Both the position numbers and the translations under genes were made by a program. Below, in pieces: positions 7,948-16,804 of a stretch of DNA of 64,000 nt. Origin of the DNA: Aquabacterium sp. OR-4 (lineage in GTDB: Bacteria; Pseudomonadota; Gammaproteobacteria; Burkholderiales; Burkholderiaceae_C); NCBI RefSeq assembly GCF_025290835.2, contig NZ_JAOCQD020000004.1, positions 62,001 to 126,000 of the forward strand. Reading direction: 5' to 3'. Each line of letters opens with the position of its first letter. The first letter of the stretch is position 1. The notes under the pieces are model-generated. The model searched no databases. It was not told where the DNA came from and saw nothing but the letters and a program-made list of their open reading frames with translations.

Positions 7948-9045
7948 TCAGCGCCCGATGGCGCTGCGCACGGCCGGCATCACCTCGCGCGCCAGCAAGG
8001 TCATGGTCTCGAACTCGCGTGCGCGGTTTGCGCCCGAGCCGTCCATCATGGCCATCAGCAGGCCGCCGAAGGGCCCGGTGCGCTCGCGGAAGGCCAGCAG
8101 CTTCTCGGTCACGGTCTTGGGCGAGCCGTAGATGACCATGCTGTCGATCAGTTGCTCGACGGTGACCTTGTCATCAGGCTGCTTGGGATCGGCCTTCATC
8201 ACCGCGGTGTAGTTCACCGCCAGCAGCACCTTCCACAGGTACTCGAAGTAGTAGTAGTTGCTGCCCGTGGGGTCCATCACGCGGTCGCGTGCCTCGGAGT
8301 CACTGCGGGCCAGCACGATGTTGCGCGCCACGCGCCAGTTGTCGCCGTTGGGCGTGCGGCCTGCCACCTCGCAGCCTTCCTTGTACTTCTTCCAGTGGCT
8401 GGCGATGATGTACTCGGGACAGAAGTTGGCGCTCATCGGGCCCCAGCCGCGGATGCCTGCGGTCTTGCAGCTGTCCGAGAACGGCGACATCGCCGTCATC
8501 ATCACCGGCGGATGCGGCTGCTGCAGCGGCTTGGGGATGTAGCCCACGCCGAGCTCGGGCATCACCGTGTCCGCCAGTTTGATCTTCCAGTGCTTGCCAT
8601 CGATGCGGTAGGGCGGATCCTGGCGCCACAGGCGCAGGATGGTGTCGATGGACTCCATCATGCGTTCGGTGCGGTAGGTGTTGTCCAGCACGTCGAACAG
8701 CTCCATGTCGCTGGCCAGGCCGCCCGGGCCGATGCCCAGCATCAGCCGTCCGCGGCTCATGTGGTCGAACTGCGCCACCTCCGAGGCCACCACGGCCGGG
8801 TGGTGGTTGGGCAGCGCGATCACGCCGGTGCCGAAGCGCACATGCTTCGTGCGGTTGATCAGCGAGGCCATGAACATCAGCGGCGAGGCGATCGGCTCGG
8901 TGGTGCACGACATGTGCTCACCGATCCACACCTCGTCGAAACCCACCTCGTCCGCGTGGATCACCTTGGCCGCGTCCTCCTCATAGCTCTCGGCCATCGG
9001 GCGGGTGGGCGGGTGCAGCGGCATGCCGAACAGACCTAGTTTCAT
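7948..9045 (-). CDS. LLM-class (luciferase-like) flavin-dependent monooxygenase
   Basis: 365 residues with the bacterial luciferase TIM-barrel layout: KLGLFGMPLHPP at the start, GFDEVWIGEH (residues ~35-44), RFGTGVIALPNHHPAVVASE, SRGRLMLGIGPGG and a C-terminal VIYGSPKTVTEKL. Such enzymes use reduced FMN supplied by a partner reductase to insert oxygen into hydroxylation or Baeyer-Villiger substrates. The partner is the flavin reductase gene directly upstream. A strong AAGGAG precedes ATG 9045. The substrate is unknown; aromatic-catabolism neighbours suggest an aromatic or cyclic compound. Expression probably depends on the sigma-54 promoter at 9753-9769. Confidence 0.88.
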   Translation of the reverse strand: MKLGLFGMPLHPPTRPMAESYEEDAAKVIHADEVGFDEVWIGEHMSCTTEPIASPLMFMASLINRTKHVRFGTGVIALPNHHPAVVASEVAQFDHMSRGRLMLGIGPGGLASDMELFDVLDNTYRTERMMESIDTILRLWRQDPPYRIDGKHWKIKLADTVMPELGVGYIPKPLQQPHPPVMMTAMSPFSDSCKTAGIRGWGPMSANFCPEYIIASHWKKYKEGCEVAGRTPNGDNWRVARNIVLARSDSEARDRVMDPTGSNYYYFEYLWKVLLAVNYTAVMKADPKQPDDKVTVEQLIDSMVIYGSPKTVTEKLLAFRERTGPFGGLLMAMMDGSGANRAREFETMTLLAREVMPAVRSAIGR

Positions 9046-9148
9046 CGCGAGTCTCCTTCTGGGGTGGAATACGCCGTGCGGCGTGGACGGGAAAGTGGTG
9101 CCGGCGCGTTGGCTGTGCGGGCGCGCTGGCGCGGTTCGGCGGGCCGGC

Positions 9149-9694
9149 TCAGGCGGTGGCCGTGAGCGCCGCGCGCTCGCCGGCCAGCCACACCAGCGGC
9201 GACATGGCGCCGGCCGTGGCGTCGGGGCAATGCACGCTGAGCACACGGCCGATGAACAGCGTGTGCGTGCCGTAGTCGGTGGCCAGGTCGACGGCGCATT
9301 CGATCGCGGCCGGCGCCTGCGGCAGCCAGGGCAGCCGGTCGGCGGCAAGGGACCAGGCGTCGGCCCAGTCATCGGAGCGGAAGCGCTCCACGCGCAGGCT
9401 GGTCTGCGAGAACGGGGCCAGCAAATGGTGCTGGTGGCCGGCCAGCAGGTTGACGCAGAAGCGGCCGCTGGCCGACAGCGCCGGATGCAGGCCCGCGCCG
9501 CGGTTGACGGCCACCAGCATGGACGGCGGCTCCATCGACACCGGAATCACCGACGAGGCCACCATGCCGTGCGGATGGCCCTCGCCGTCGCGCGTGGTGA
9601 CGATCATCACCGAGGCCGCCAGGCGGCGCATGGCCTCGCGGAAGGCGCCAATCGCCGGCTCGGCCCAGGCCGTCGGGCTTGCTGGGGATTGCAT
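9149..9694 (-). CDS. FMN-binding flavin reductase (DIM6/NTAB type)
   Basis: 181 residues of the flavin-reductase-like split-barrel fold: AMRRLAASVMIVTTRDGEGH, then GMVASSVIPVSMEPPSMLVA (phosphate-binding loop of FMN), FCVNLLAGHQ and a C-terminal DYGTHTLFIGRV segment. It supplies reduced flavin to two-component monooxygenases. It is the first gene of the operon and lies 103 bp upstream of the luciferase-like monooxygenase. A strong AAGGAGGAG site precedes ATG 9694. Confidence 0.88.
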   Translation of the reverse strand: MQSPASPTAWAEPAIGAFREAMRRLAASVMIVTTRDGEGHPHGMVASSVIPVSMEPPSMLVAVNRGAGLHPALSASGRFCVNLLAGHQHHLLAPFSQTSLRVERFRSDDWADAWSLAADRLPWLPQAPAAIECAVDLATDYGTHTLFIGRVLSVHCPDATAGAMSPLVWLAGERAALTATA

Positions 9695-9752
9695 CTGCGG
9701 TCTCCTCCTTGTTCACCGGACATCGGACATCCGGTGCGATGCCAGGAGCCAC

Positions 9753-9769
9753 TGCGAAGGACGTGCCAG
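9753..9769 (-). promoter_or_regulatory. Sigma-54 promoter of the reductase/monooxygenase operon
   Basis: On the minus strand the sequence is CTGGCACG-TCCT-TCGCA. The -24 element TGGCACG is perfect, and the -12 GC has the correct spacing from the GG, with one change (TTGCA to TCGCA). Transcription would start near 9742, ~48 bp before the reductase ATG. Confidence 0.82.
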
Positions 9770-9811
9770 CCCTTGAGCCGAGTCAAATCAAGCACTTGCA
9801 CGGCACGCATG

Positions 9812-9866
9812 TGTCGCAGGCGGCCGTGCTGCGACAGTGGGGTGTCGCAGCACGCCGGATGCGACA
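9812..9866. promoter_or_regulatory. Pair of upstream activating sites, left regulon promoter
   Basis: Two inverted repeats with half-sites TGTCGCA and TGCGACA: 9812-9836 (11-bp spacer) and 9843-9866 (10-bp spacer), 31 bp apart start to start. The proximal edge is 44 bp from the -24 element of the leftward sigma-54 promoter. The same half-sites recur at 12004-12060 before ribBA at the same distance. Confidence 0.82.
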
Positions 9867-9981
9867 GTCATCACGCCCGCACAGCGCGGCACGCACGGCT
9901 CTGCACGAGCGGGTTCCCCCTCTGTGTGCCGCTCGGCCTTGCCGGTAGATTGCGCCCGCAACCCGCAGGAGAAGGACACCG

Positions 9982-11976
9982 ATGAACGCCCACGCCCACC
10001 ACGTGATGGCCGCATTGGACGGGCGCCGGCCCCATCTGGCCACCGATGTCGACGAGGTGCTGCGCGCGTCGTGGGTCCGCAGCGTGACCCAGCATGGACT
10101 GGAGCCCGACCGCATCGTCGAGCCCGACGTGCTCACGCGGTCAGAGTTGCTTGAGCGGCGCGCGCCCATCGAGGAGCTGAGCGCATTGTCCAGCCCGGAG
10201 ATGGACCGCCTGTACCAGCGGCTGTCCGACCATGCCGAGGTGGTGATGCTGACCGACGCCCATGGTGTGGTGGTGCACTTCCGCAGCGCCGCCACCGTGG
10301 TGGACCGCTGCAGCAACCTGCGCGTGCTGCCGGGCTCGATCTGGACCGAGGAGCGCCAGGGCACCACCGGCGTCGGCCTGTGCCTGCGCGAGCAGCGGCC
10401 CCTGTCGGTGGTGATGGGCGAGCACTTCGCCACCAAGCTCACGCCACTGAGCTGCACCGTGGCCCCGATCTTCGGCGCCGAGGGGCGCCTGGCCGGCGTG
10501 CTCAACGTGACCTCGATGCACAGCACCAACCATGCGCTGCAGGCCGTGCTGCGTGAGCTGGTGGCCAGTTCGGCCCGCCGCATCGAGAACCTCTACTTCG
10601 ACCGTCGCCACGCCAGGGGCCGCATCCTGCGCCTGTCGCGCCACGACGACTTCTGCGATGGCGCGGCCGAGGCGCGTCTGGCGCTGGACGATGGCGGCCG
10701 CATCATCGATGCCACGCCGCTGGCTGAACAATTCTTTGCCGGCGCCGCGGCCGCCCAGGGCGACGCGCCGCTCATCGGCCGCAAGCTCAGCACCGTGGCC
10801 GGTGTGCCCAGCGTGGACCGCCTGCTGGATGCGCGTTCACCCGCCATCGAGCTGGCGCAGGGCCGCGTGCATGTGCGGGTGGCCGATCCGCCGCGCCGGA
10901 CCACGCCCACGCTGGCGCGTGGCCCGGTCGAGCTGGCGCGCGTGGTGCGCGGCCGCGCCGATCCGCGCGAGGCGGCCCTACGGCACCAGCCCACGCTCGA
11001 CGAGATCGTCGGCAGCGATCCGGTCATGGTGGCCCAGCTGGGCAAGGCCCAGCGCCTGCATGCGCGTGGCCTGCCGCTGCTGCTGCAGGGAGAGAGCGGC
11101 AGCGGCAAGACCCAGCTGGCGCGGGCCCTGCATGCCGCGGGGCCACATCGTGCCGGCGCCTTCGTGTCCATCAACTGCGCGGCCATCCCGGCCGACCTGA
11201 TCGAGAGCGAGCTGTTCGGGCACCGCGGCGGCGCGTTCACCGGCGCGTCCAAGCAAGGCTCGCCGGGACGCCTGCTGGCGGCCCATGGCGGCACACTGTT
11301 CCTCGACGAGATCGGCGACATGCCCTTTGCGCTGCAGGCGCGCCTGCTGCAGGTGCTGTCTGAAGGCGAGTTCGTGCCGGTGGGCGCGTCCGAGCCGGTG
11401 CATGTGCGCTTCGCGCTTGTGTCCGCCAGTCTGCGCGACCTGCAGCAGCTGGTGCGCGAGGGCCGCTTCCGCGAAGACCTGTACTACCGCCTGAGCGGCG
11501 CCACGCTGGTGCTGCCCGCGCTGCGCCAGCGCAGTGACCGTCGCGTGCTGGTGGAGCAGGCCTTCGAGCGCGCCGCTGCCGAGGCGCATCTGGGCGCACT
11601 GGCGCTCACCGACGCGGCGCTGCGTGCGCTGGTGCAGCACCCCTGGCCGGGCAATCTGCGCGAGCTGGCGCATGTGGCGCGCTTCGCGGTGGCCATCAGC
11701 GATTCACCGGTGATCGGCCTGGAGGCCCTGCCACCGCCGCTGTGTGCCGCGGACCGGCCGCCGCGCGCGGCCGCTGGGGCCGAAGCACAGGCCGCGCGCG
11801 TGCCGGCCGATGCCGACGCCGTGCGAGACGCCCTTCAACGCAGCGGCTGGAACGTGTCGACTGCCGCCGTGCTGCTGGGCATCTCACGCGCCACGCTGCA
11901 CCGCCGGCTGGTGCAGTTCGGCATCGCGCGTCCGCGCAATGGCGCCGACGGCGACACGCCCCGCAAGCCCTCCTGA
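9982..11976 (+). CDS. Sigma-54-dependent activator, AcoR-like (GAF-AAA+-Fis)
   Basis: 664 residues. The N-terminal region carries an AcoR-type GAF sensor (residues ~85-200, with WTEERQGTTGVGLCLREQRP and the typical second line ending GVLNVTSMHS). The central AAA+ domain has Walker A GESGSGKT (~369-376), the sigma-54-contacting GAFTGA loop (~417) and Walker [12 protein letters not shown]. The C-terminal Fis helix-turn-helix is NVSTAAVLLGISRATLHRRL. It sits between two targets: the flavin reductase/monooxygenase operon (divergent) and ribBA (downstream), each with TGTCGCA-type sites. The effector is unknown; the GAF domain should sense a small ligand. Confidence 0.93.
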   Translation: MNAHAHHVMAALDGRRPHLATDVDEVLRASWVRSVTQHGLEPDRIVEPDVLTRSELLERRAPIEELSALSSPEMDRLYQRLSDHAEVVMLTDAHGVVVHFRSAATVVDRCSNLRVLPGSIWTEERQGTTGVGLCLREQRPLSVVMGEHFATKLTPLSCTVAPIFGAEGRLAGVLNVTSMHSTNHALQAVLRELVASSARRIENLYFDRRHARGRILRLSRHDDFCDGAAEARLALDDGGRIIDATPLAEQFFAGAAAAQGDAPLIGRKLSTVAGVPSVDRLLDARSPAIELAQGRVHVRVADPPRRTTPTLARGPVELARVVRGRADPREAALRHQPTLDEIVGSDPVMVAQLGKAQRLHARGLPLLLQGESGSGKTQLARALHAAGPHRAGAFVSINCAAIPADLIESELFGHRGGAFTGASKQGSPGRLLAAHGGTLFLDEIGDMPFALQARLLQVLSEGEFVPVGASEPVHVRFALVSASLRDLQQLVREGRFREDLYYRLSGATLVLPALRQRSDRRVLVEQAFERAAAEAHLGALALTDAALRALVQHPWPGNLRELAHVARFAVAISDSPVIGLEALPPPLCAADRPPRAAAGAEAQAARVPADADAVRDALQRSGWNVSTAAVLLGISRATLHRRLVQFGIARPRNGADGDTPRKPS

Positions 11977-12003
11977 GTCGGGCGCAACCAGCGCCTGGCG
12001 CGC

Positions 12004-12060
12004 TGTCGCATCGCGCGCTGCCGTGCGACAGCTGGTGTCGCAGGGCATTGCGCTGCGACA
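12004..12060. promoter_or_regulatory. Pair of upstream activating sites, right regulon promoter
   Basis: Inverted repeats of TGTCGCA/TGCGACA at 12004-12030 (13-bp spacer) and 12036-12060 (11-bp spacer), 32 bp apart. The proximal site has the same spacer as the proximal site on the left and the same 44-bp distance to its -24 element. Confidence 0.82.
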
Positions 12061-12103
12061 CGGCATCGCGCGCAAGTCCTTGAATGACCGGCCGGCCATC
12101 GCC

Positions 12104-12119
12104 GGGCATGAAGATCGCA
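12104..12119 (+). promoter_or_regulatory. Sigma-54 promoter of ribBA
   Basis: GGGCATG-AAGA-TCGCA keeps the invariant GG and GC at the correct spacing and differs from the consensus at three positions. The -12 element TCGCA is identical to that of the leftward promoter at 9753-9769. The start site would be near 12131, ~47 bp before the ribBA ATG. Confidence 0.7.
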
Positions 12120-12177
12120 GTGACCTGGGTCAACCGTGCATCCGCACACCTTCCACACGACCCAGGAGACAGAACAG

Positions 12178-13398
12178 ATGGCATTCGATCGGATCGAGGA
12201 CGCGCTGCAGGCCTTTGCGCGCGGCGAGATGATGGTGGTGGTCGACAACGAGGACCGCGAGAACGAGGGTGATCTGATCCTGGCGGCCGAGTACGCCACA
12301 CCCGAGGCCGTGGCCTTCATGGTGCGCCACACCAGCGGCATGCTGTGCGTGGGCCTGCCCGGTGATCGGCTGGACCGGCTGGAGCTGCCGCTGATGGTGG
12401 AGCGCAACACCGAGTCGCTGCACACCGCCTACACGGTGACGGTGGACTTCCGCCACGGCACCAGCACCGGCATCTCGGCCGCCGACCGCGCCGCCACCAT
12501 CCGCGCCCTGGTCGATCCCCAGGTGGTGGCGCAGGACTTCAATCGCCCGGGCCATGTCTTTCCGCTGCGCGCGGTGCCCGGCGGCGTGCTGCACCGGCCC
12601 GGCCACACCGAGGCCGCGGTGGATCTGGCCAGCCTGGCCGGCCTGCGCCGCGGCGGCGTGCTGGCCGAGATCGTCAACGAGGACGGCAGCATGGCGCGCC
12701 GGCCCGAGCTGGAGGTGTTTGCCCGCGAGCACGGGCTGCGAATGATCTCCATCCACGACCTCATCGCCTACCGGCGACGGCAGGTGGGCGTGCAGCGCGC
12801 CTCGGAGGCGCGGCTGCCCACGCGCCACGGCGTGTTCACGGCCTGCGTCTACCGCGAGCCGGGCAGTGTGCACGAGCACCTGGCCATGGTGATGGGCCAG
12901 GTCGACGGGGCCGACGACGTGCTGGTGCGCGTGCACTCCGAATGCCTCACCGGCGACACCTTCGGCTCGCTGCGCTGTGACTGCCGGCAGCAACTGGAGG
13001 CCTCGCTGGCCGCGGTCGGCCGTGCCGGGCGGGGCGTGGTGCTGTACCTGCGCGGCCACGAGGGCCGCGGCATCGGCCTGACGCACAAGCTGCGCGCCTA
13101 TGCGCTGCAGGACAGCGGGCTGGACACCGTGGATGCCAACCTGGAACTGGGGCTGCAGGTGGATGCGCGTGACTACACGGTGGGCGCCAAGATCCTGCAG
13201 GATCTTGGCATCACCAGCATGCGCCTGATGACCAACAACCCGGCCAAGTACCAGGGCATCGCCGACTTCGGCCTGCACATTGCTGAGCGCCTGTCACTGC
13301 AGACGCCGCCCACCGACGAGAACCGCGCCTACCTGATGACCAAGCAGCGCCGACTGGGGCATGTGCTGGGCGTGGCCTGCGACGACCCGGCCACCTGA
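12178..13398 (+). CDS. ribBA: RibBA: DHBP synthase / GTP cyclohydrolase II
   Basis: 406 residues, the usual length of the bifunctional enzyme. The RibB half has the [11 protein letters not shown] active-site motif (residues 23-33) and forms 3,4-dihydroxy-2-butanone 4-phosphate. The RibA half has the zinc cysteines in [16 protein letters not shown] and the [20 protein letters not shown] motif of GTP cyclohydrolase II. Both are entry steps of riboflavin synthesis. ATG 12178 has AGGAG 10 bp upstream. The gene is not next to other rib genes; it lies behind a sigma-54 promoter shared with a flavin-dependent monooxygenase, so it is probably a dedicated second copy raising flavin supply on demand. 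Confidence 0.94.
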   Translation: MAFDRIEDALQAFARGEMMVVVDNEDRENEGDLILAAEYATPEAVAFMVRHTSGMLCVGLPGDRLDRLELPLMVERNTESLHTAYTVTVDFRHGTSTGISAADRAATIRALVDPQVVAQDFNRPGHVFPLRAVPGGVLHRPGHTEAAVDLASLAGLRRGGVLAEIVNEDGSMARRPELEVFAREHGLRMISIHDLIAYRRRQVGVQRASEARLPTRHGVFTACVYREPGSVHEHLAMVMGQVDGADDVLVRVHSECLTGDTFGSLRCDCRQQLEASLAAVGRAGRGVVLYLRGHEGRGIGLTHKLRAYALQDSGLDTVDANLELGLQVDARDYTVGAKILQDLGITSMRLMTNNPAKYQGIADFGLHIAERLSLQTPPTDENRAYLMTKQRRLGHVLGVACDDPAT

Positions 13399-13408
13399 CC
13401 CACCGGGC

Positions 13409-14860
13409 TCAGACCGGGTACTGCTGCACCGCGGGTTCCAGCGTGATCCACTTCAGCTCGGTGAACTCGTCGATCACCGCGCGGCCGTCGAAGCGGCCAT
13501 AGCCGCTGTTCTTCATGCCGCCATAGGGCGCCTGGGCCTCGTTCTGCACGGTGGCACCGTTCACATGCACCGACCCGCAGTCGATCTGCAGCGCCACCTG
13601 CAGGGCGCGCGTCACGTCACGGCCGAACACGCCCGACGACAGGCCGTACTCGGTGTCGTTGGCCACGCGCACGGCCTCGTCGGCGCCCTTCACGCGCACA
13701 ACGGTGGTGATCGGGCCGAAGGTCTCCTCGTCGTAGATCTTCATGCCCGGCTTGACATGGTCGACGATGGTGGCCGGCATTACCGCACCATCGGCGCGGC
13801 CGCCGGTGGCCAGCGTGGCGCCCTTGGCCAGCGCGTCGTCGATCAGCGCGTTCAGGCGCGGGCCCGATTCCCTGGCCACCATCGGGCCGATGACGCAGGC
13901 GGCGTTTTTCATCGGATCACCGGCCGGCAGCTCGGCGGCTTTGGCGGCGAACTTGGCCACGAACTCGTCGGCGATGGCCTCGTCCACCACGATGCGCTCG
14001 GTGGACATGCAGATCTGGCCCTGGTACAGGAAGGAGCCGAACACCGCGGCTTTCACCGCCTCGTCGACGTTGGCGTCGTCCAGCACCACCAGCGGCGACT
14101 TGCCGCCCAGCTCCAGCAGGCAGCGCTTGAGGTGCGTGGCCGCCTTCTGGGCAATGATGCGGCCCACGCGCGTGGAGCCGGTGAAGTTGATGCGGCGTAC
14201 GGCCTTGTGGGCGATCAGCGCATCCACCACCTCGGGCGCGTCCTGCGGCGCGTTGATGATCATGTTCAGCACGCCGGCCGGCAGGCCGGCCTCCACCAGG
14301 GCCTCCGCCACCAGCGCATGGGTGCGCGGGCTGGCTTCCGACGCGCGGAAGACCACCGTGTTGCCGCAGACGATCGGGTAGGCGATGGCGCGCGCGGCCA
14401 GCACCACCGGGCCGTTCCAGGGCACGATGCTGAGGATCACGCCCACCGGCTGGCGCACGGTCATCGAGATCGCGCCGGGCTTGTCGGTGGGAATGGTCTC
14501 GCCCTGGATCTGCGTGGCCAGCGAGGCGGCCTCGCGGAACACGTTGGCGGCCAGGTAGACGTTGAAGCCGGCCCACAGGCCCGACGCGCCCACCTCGGCG
14601 CCCATGGCCTCGATGAAGGCCGGCGTGCGCGCCTCCAGCGCATCGGCAGCCTTGAGCAGGATGCGGCGGCGCTCGGACGGCGGCGAGTGGCGCCAGGCGG
14701 CAAAGGCCTTGGCAGCCGACTCGACGGCGGCCACGGCGTCATCCACGCCGCCGGCGGCCGCGCGGGTGACGACCTCGTTGCTCACCGGATGGCGGCGCTC
14801 GAAGACGGTGCCGGCCTTGGCCGGACGGCTCTCGTTGTCGATCAACAGTTGGGCTTCCAT
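13409..14860 (-). CDS. nahF: Salicylaldehyde-type aldehyde dehydrogenase (NahF-like)
   Basis: 483 residues, NAD(P)-dependent aldehyde dehydrogenase. Catalytic Cys is C284 (YQGQICMSTER) and the general base is E250 (LLELGGKSP); the cofactor region contains VPWNG and FTGSTRVG. As I recall it, NahF of Pseudomonas is co-linear along the whole length, with shared blocks such as GASxLWAGFN, FREAASLATQIQGETIPTDK and NEAQAPYGG, and the same QQYP ending, so oxidation of salicylaldehyde to salicylate is likely; benzaldehyde or vanillin types are alternatives. It follows the GMC oxidoreductase after 47 bp, with AAGGAA before ATG 14860. It converges on ribBA with a 10-bp gap. Confidence 0.86.
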   Translation of the reverse strand: MEAQLLIDNESRPAKAGTVFERRHPVSNEVVTRAAAGGVDDAVAAVESAAKAFAAWRHSPPSERRRILLKAADALEARTPAFIEAMGAEVGASGLWAGFNVYLAANVFREAASLATQIQGETIPTDKPGAISMTVRQPVGVILSIVPWNGPVVLAARAIAYPIVCGNTVVFRASEASPRTHALVAEALVEAGLPAGVLNMIINAPQDAPEVVDALIAHKAVRRINFTGSTRVGRIIAQKAATHLKRCLLELGGKSPLVVLDDANVDEAVKAAVFGSFLYQGQICMSTERIVVDEAIADEFVAKFAAKAAELPAGDPMKNAACVIGPMVARESGPRLNALIDDALAKGATLATGGRADGAVMPATIVDHVKPGMKIYDEETFGPITTVVRVKGADEAVRVANDTEYGLSSGVFGRDVTRALQVALQIDCGSVHVNGATVQNEAQAPYGGMKNSGYGRFDGRAVIDEFTELKWITLEPAVQQYPV

Positions 14861-14907
14861 GATGCAGGTTCCTTGGGTGGGATGAGGGGGCGCAGCGAGC
14901 GGGCGGC

Positions 14908-16650
14908 TCAGCTGCGCTGGGTGAGGATCTCGGCCATGCGCTCGCCGATGAGCACGCAGCTGGCCATGGTGGCGACGGAGGCGATGCGCGGCATGATCGA
15001 GCTGTCGGCGATGCGCAGGTTCTTCACGCCGTTGACGCGCAGCTGGGCATCGACCACGGCCTGGTTGTCCTTGCCCATGCGGCAGGTTCCGGCCTGGTGG
15101 AAGTAGGTGGTGGCGCCGTCGCGCACGAAGTTCTCCATCTCCTGCCCGCTGAGCTTCTTGCCCGGCGCCACCTCGCGCTGGACAAAGGCGCTCATCGCCG
15201 GCGAGTTGCCGATCTCGCGCGCCAGCTCGATGCCGTAGGCCAGCGCCTTCACGTCGTCGGGGTGGCTGAGGAAGCGGGCGTCGACGATCGGCCGGTCGGC
15301 CGGGTTGGCCGACTTCAGGCGCACCTCGCCGCGGCTCTTGGGCGCCACCAGGCCGGCGCACAGCGCCCAGCTGGTGTTGGGCGGCGAGAAGCGCTTGCCG
15401 ACCACGTCACTGGCATAGGGCAGCTCGATCTGCACCAGGTTCACGTCGGGCGAGGCCAGGCCGGCCTGGCTCTTGACGAAGCCAGCCGCGTTGGCGGCGC
15501 TGTTGCGGTGCGGGATGTGCTCCTTGGGTTCAAAGATGCAGCCGCCATGCAGCAGGTGGTCCTGGAAGTTCTGGCCCACCTCGGGCGCGTGCACGCGGGT
15601 CTGGATGCCGTGGCGCTTGAGCTGGGCCTCGTCACCGATGCCGCTGAGCATCAGCAGCTTGGGGGTGTTGATGCCGCCCGAGCAGACGATGACCTCGCTG
15701 CGCGCCTCGATGCGCCGCGGCCCGGTGCTGCCGCCCAGTTCCACGCCGGTGGCGCGGGTGCCCGCGAAGCTCAGGCGGTCGACATGGGTGTTGACCAGCA
15801 GCGTCACGTTCTTGCGCGACAGCACCGGGTACAGGTAGGCGCGGGCCATGCTCTGGCGCCGGCCGTCGCGGATGATCTGGTTCATCAGCGCAAAGCCGGC
15901 ACTGGCCTCCTCGCGGGCGCCGTTCTGGTCGTCGAGCACCGGCAGGTTCAGGCTGCGGCAGGCGGCCAGCATGGCCGGCGCCAGCGGGTGCGGGTTGGCA
16001 GCGGGCTGGCACCACACCGGGCCGCCCTGACCGCGGTAGCGCGCATCCGGCTTGCCCTGCCAGTTCTCCACACGGCGGTAGATCGACAGGCCGTGCTCAT
16101 AGCCCCAGGCCTTGTCGCCGCTCTCGGCGGCCCAGTGCTCCAGATCGGCCTTGAACGGGCGCGCCCAGATCGTGGCGTTGATGCTGCTGCCGCCGCCCAC
16201 CACGCGGCCCATGTGCTCGGGGATGGCGCGGCCGTTGGTGCCGGCCGAGGGGATGGCCACGTCCTTCCAGTCGCGCTCGCTGCCCAGGTTGGTGAACCAC
16301 ACGCCCGGGTCCATCACCGAAGGCGCCGTGTCCCAGTCACCGGCTTCCAGCACCAGGATGCTGGCATCGGGCTTGGCGGCGGCCAGGCGGCCCACCAGGG
16401 CCGAGCCGGCGCTGCCGGTGCCCACGACGATGTAGTCGTAAGCGGGCTGCAGCGCCTTGGCGCGCTCGGCCTGGTTGGCGCGGATGGCGTCCAGCTCATC
16501 GGCCAGCACCTGCAGGCTGGGGCCGGCCAGGCCGGCGGCCGTGGCGGCGCGCAGGAAGCCGCGGCGGTTGATGCGCCCGGCAATCAGGGCCTGCTCCAGG
16601 CTGTCCAGCCAGGTCGGGTCGGGTGTCAATCCAACATCGTTCTTGCTCAT
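14908..16650 (-). CDS. Tat-exported GMC oxidoreductase (alcohol dehydrogenase type)
   Basis: 580 residues. A twin-arginine signal lies unusually far in (residues ~30-50, NRRGFLRAATAAGLAG), then the FAD fold starts at YDYIVVGTGSAGSALVGRLA. GMC signatures include GRVVGGGSSINATIWARP, a CSGGINTPKLLMLSGIG segment and the C-terminal FHQAGTCRMG with the catalytic His. These flavoenzymes oxidise primary alcohols to aldehydes and pass electrons to a quinone or cytochrome. Directly upstream of a salicylaldehyde-type dehydrogenase, the likely role is oxidation of a (hydroxy)benzyl alcohol in the periplasm. ATG 16650 was chosen because it starts MSKNDVGLTP just ahead of the signal; the frame extends further without a better start. 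Confidence 0.87.
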   Translation of the reverse strand: MSKNDVGLTPDPTWLDSLEQALIAGRINRRGFLRAATAAGLAGPSLQVLADELDAIRANQAERAKALQPAYDYIVVGTGSAGSALVGRLAAAKPDASILVLEAGDWDTAPSVMDPGVWFTNLGSERDWKDVAIPSAGTNGRAIPEHMGRVVGGGSSINATIWARPFKADLEHWAAESGDKAWGYEHGLSIYRRVENWQGKPDARYRGQGGPVWCQPAANPHPLAPAMLAACRSLNLPVLDDQNGAREEASAGFALMNQIIRDGRRQSMARAYLYPVLSRKNVTLLVNTHVDRLSFAGTRATGVELGGSTGPRRIEARSEVIVCSGGINTPKLLMLSGIGDEAQLKRHGIQTRVHAPEVGQNFQDHLLHGGCIFEPKEHIPHRNSAANAAGFVKSQAGLASPDVNLVQIELPYASDVVGKRFSPPNTSWALCAGLVAPKSRGEVRLKSANPADRPIVDARFLSHPDDVKALAYGIELAREIGNSPAMSAFVQREVAPGKKLSGQEMENFVRDGATTYFHQAGTCRMGKDNQAVVDAQLRVNGVKNLRIADSSIMPRIASVATMASCVLIGERMAEILTQRS

Positions 16651-16662
16651 GCGTGTCTCCAA

Positions 16663-16722
16663 CGTTCGGTGCGATCGGCGGGTCGCGGGCCAGCGGGCTG
16701 CCCTGCGACGCGGGACCGAACG
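16663..16722. promoter_or_regulatory. Spaced 8-bp inverted repeat before the GMC gene
   Basis: CGTTCGGT (16663-16670) and ACCGAACG (16715-16722) are exact inverted copies 44 bp apart, immediately upstream of the GMC start. It could be a looped operator or a leader structure. There is no direct evidence for the protein that binds it. Confidence 0.4.
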
Positions 16723-16772
16723 GTAGAGGGCATGACCCGTCGACACGAACCTCGGGTTAACGCGGGGTCGGG

Positions 16773-16793
16773 CGTGTTCTGTTTGGGAACACG
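16773..16793. promoter_or_regulatory. Perfect palindrome CGTGTTC-N7-GAACACG
   Basis: A 21-bp perfect interrupted palindrome between the GAF-Fis regulator and the GMC/aldehyde dehydrogenase operon it precedes, ~123 bp before the GMC ATG. Position and symmetry suit the operator of the adjacent Fis-type regulator. Confidence 0.5.
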
Positions 16794-16804
16794 CTGACGC
16801 GCCT

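Noticed and set aside
12001..12055. Other GG-GC pairs before ribBA as alternative sigma-54 promoters (for example TGGCGCG at 11996)
   Set aside because: The GG to GC spacing is wrong by one or more bases and they overlap the activator repeats; 12104-12119 has the right spacing.
16671..16692. Possible sigma-54 promoter before the GMC gene (TGGCCCG with a GC at the right spacing, minus strand)
   Set aside because: The -12 element is CCGCC with no T, and the adjacent regulator has no AAA+ domain, so a sigma-54 call is not supported.
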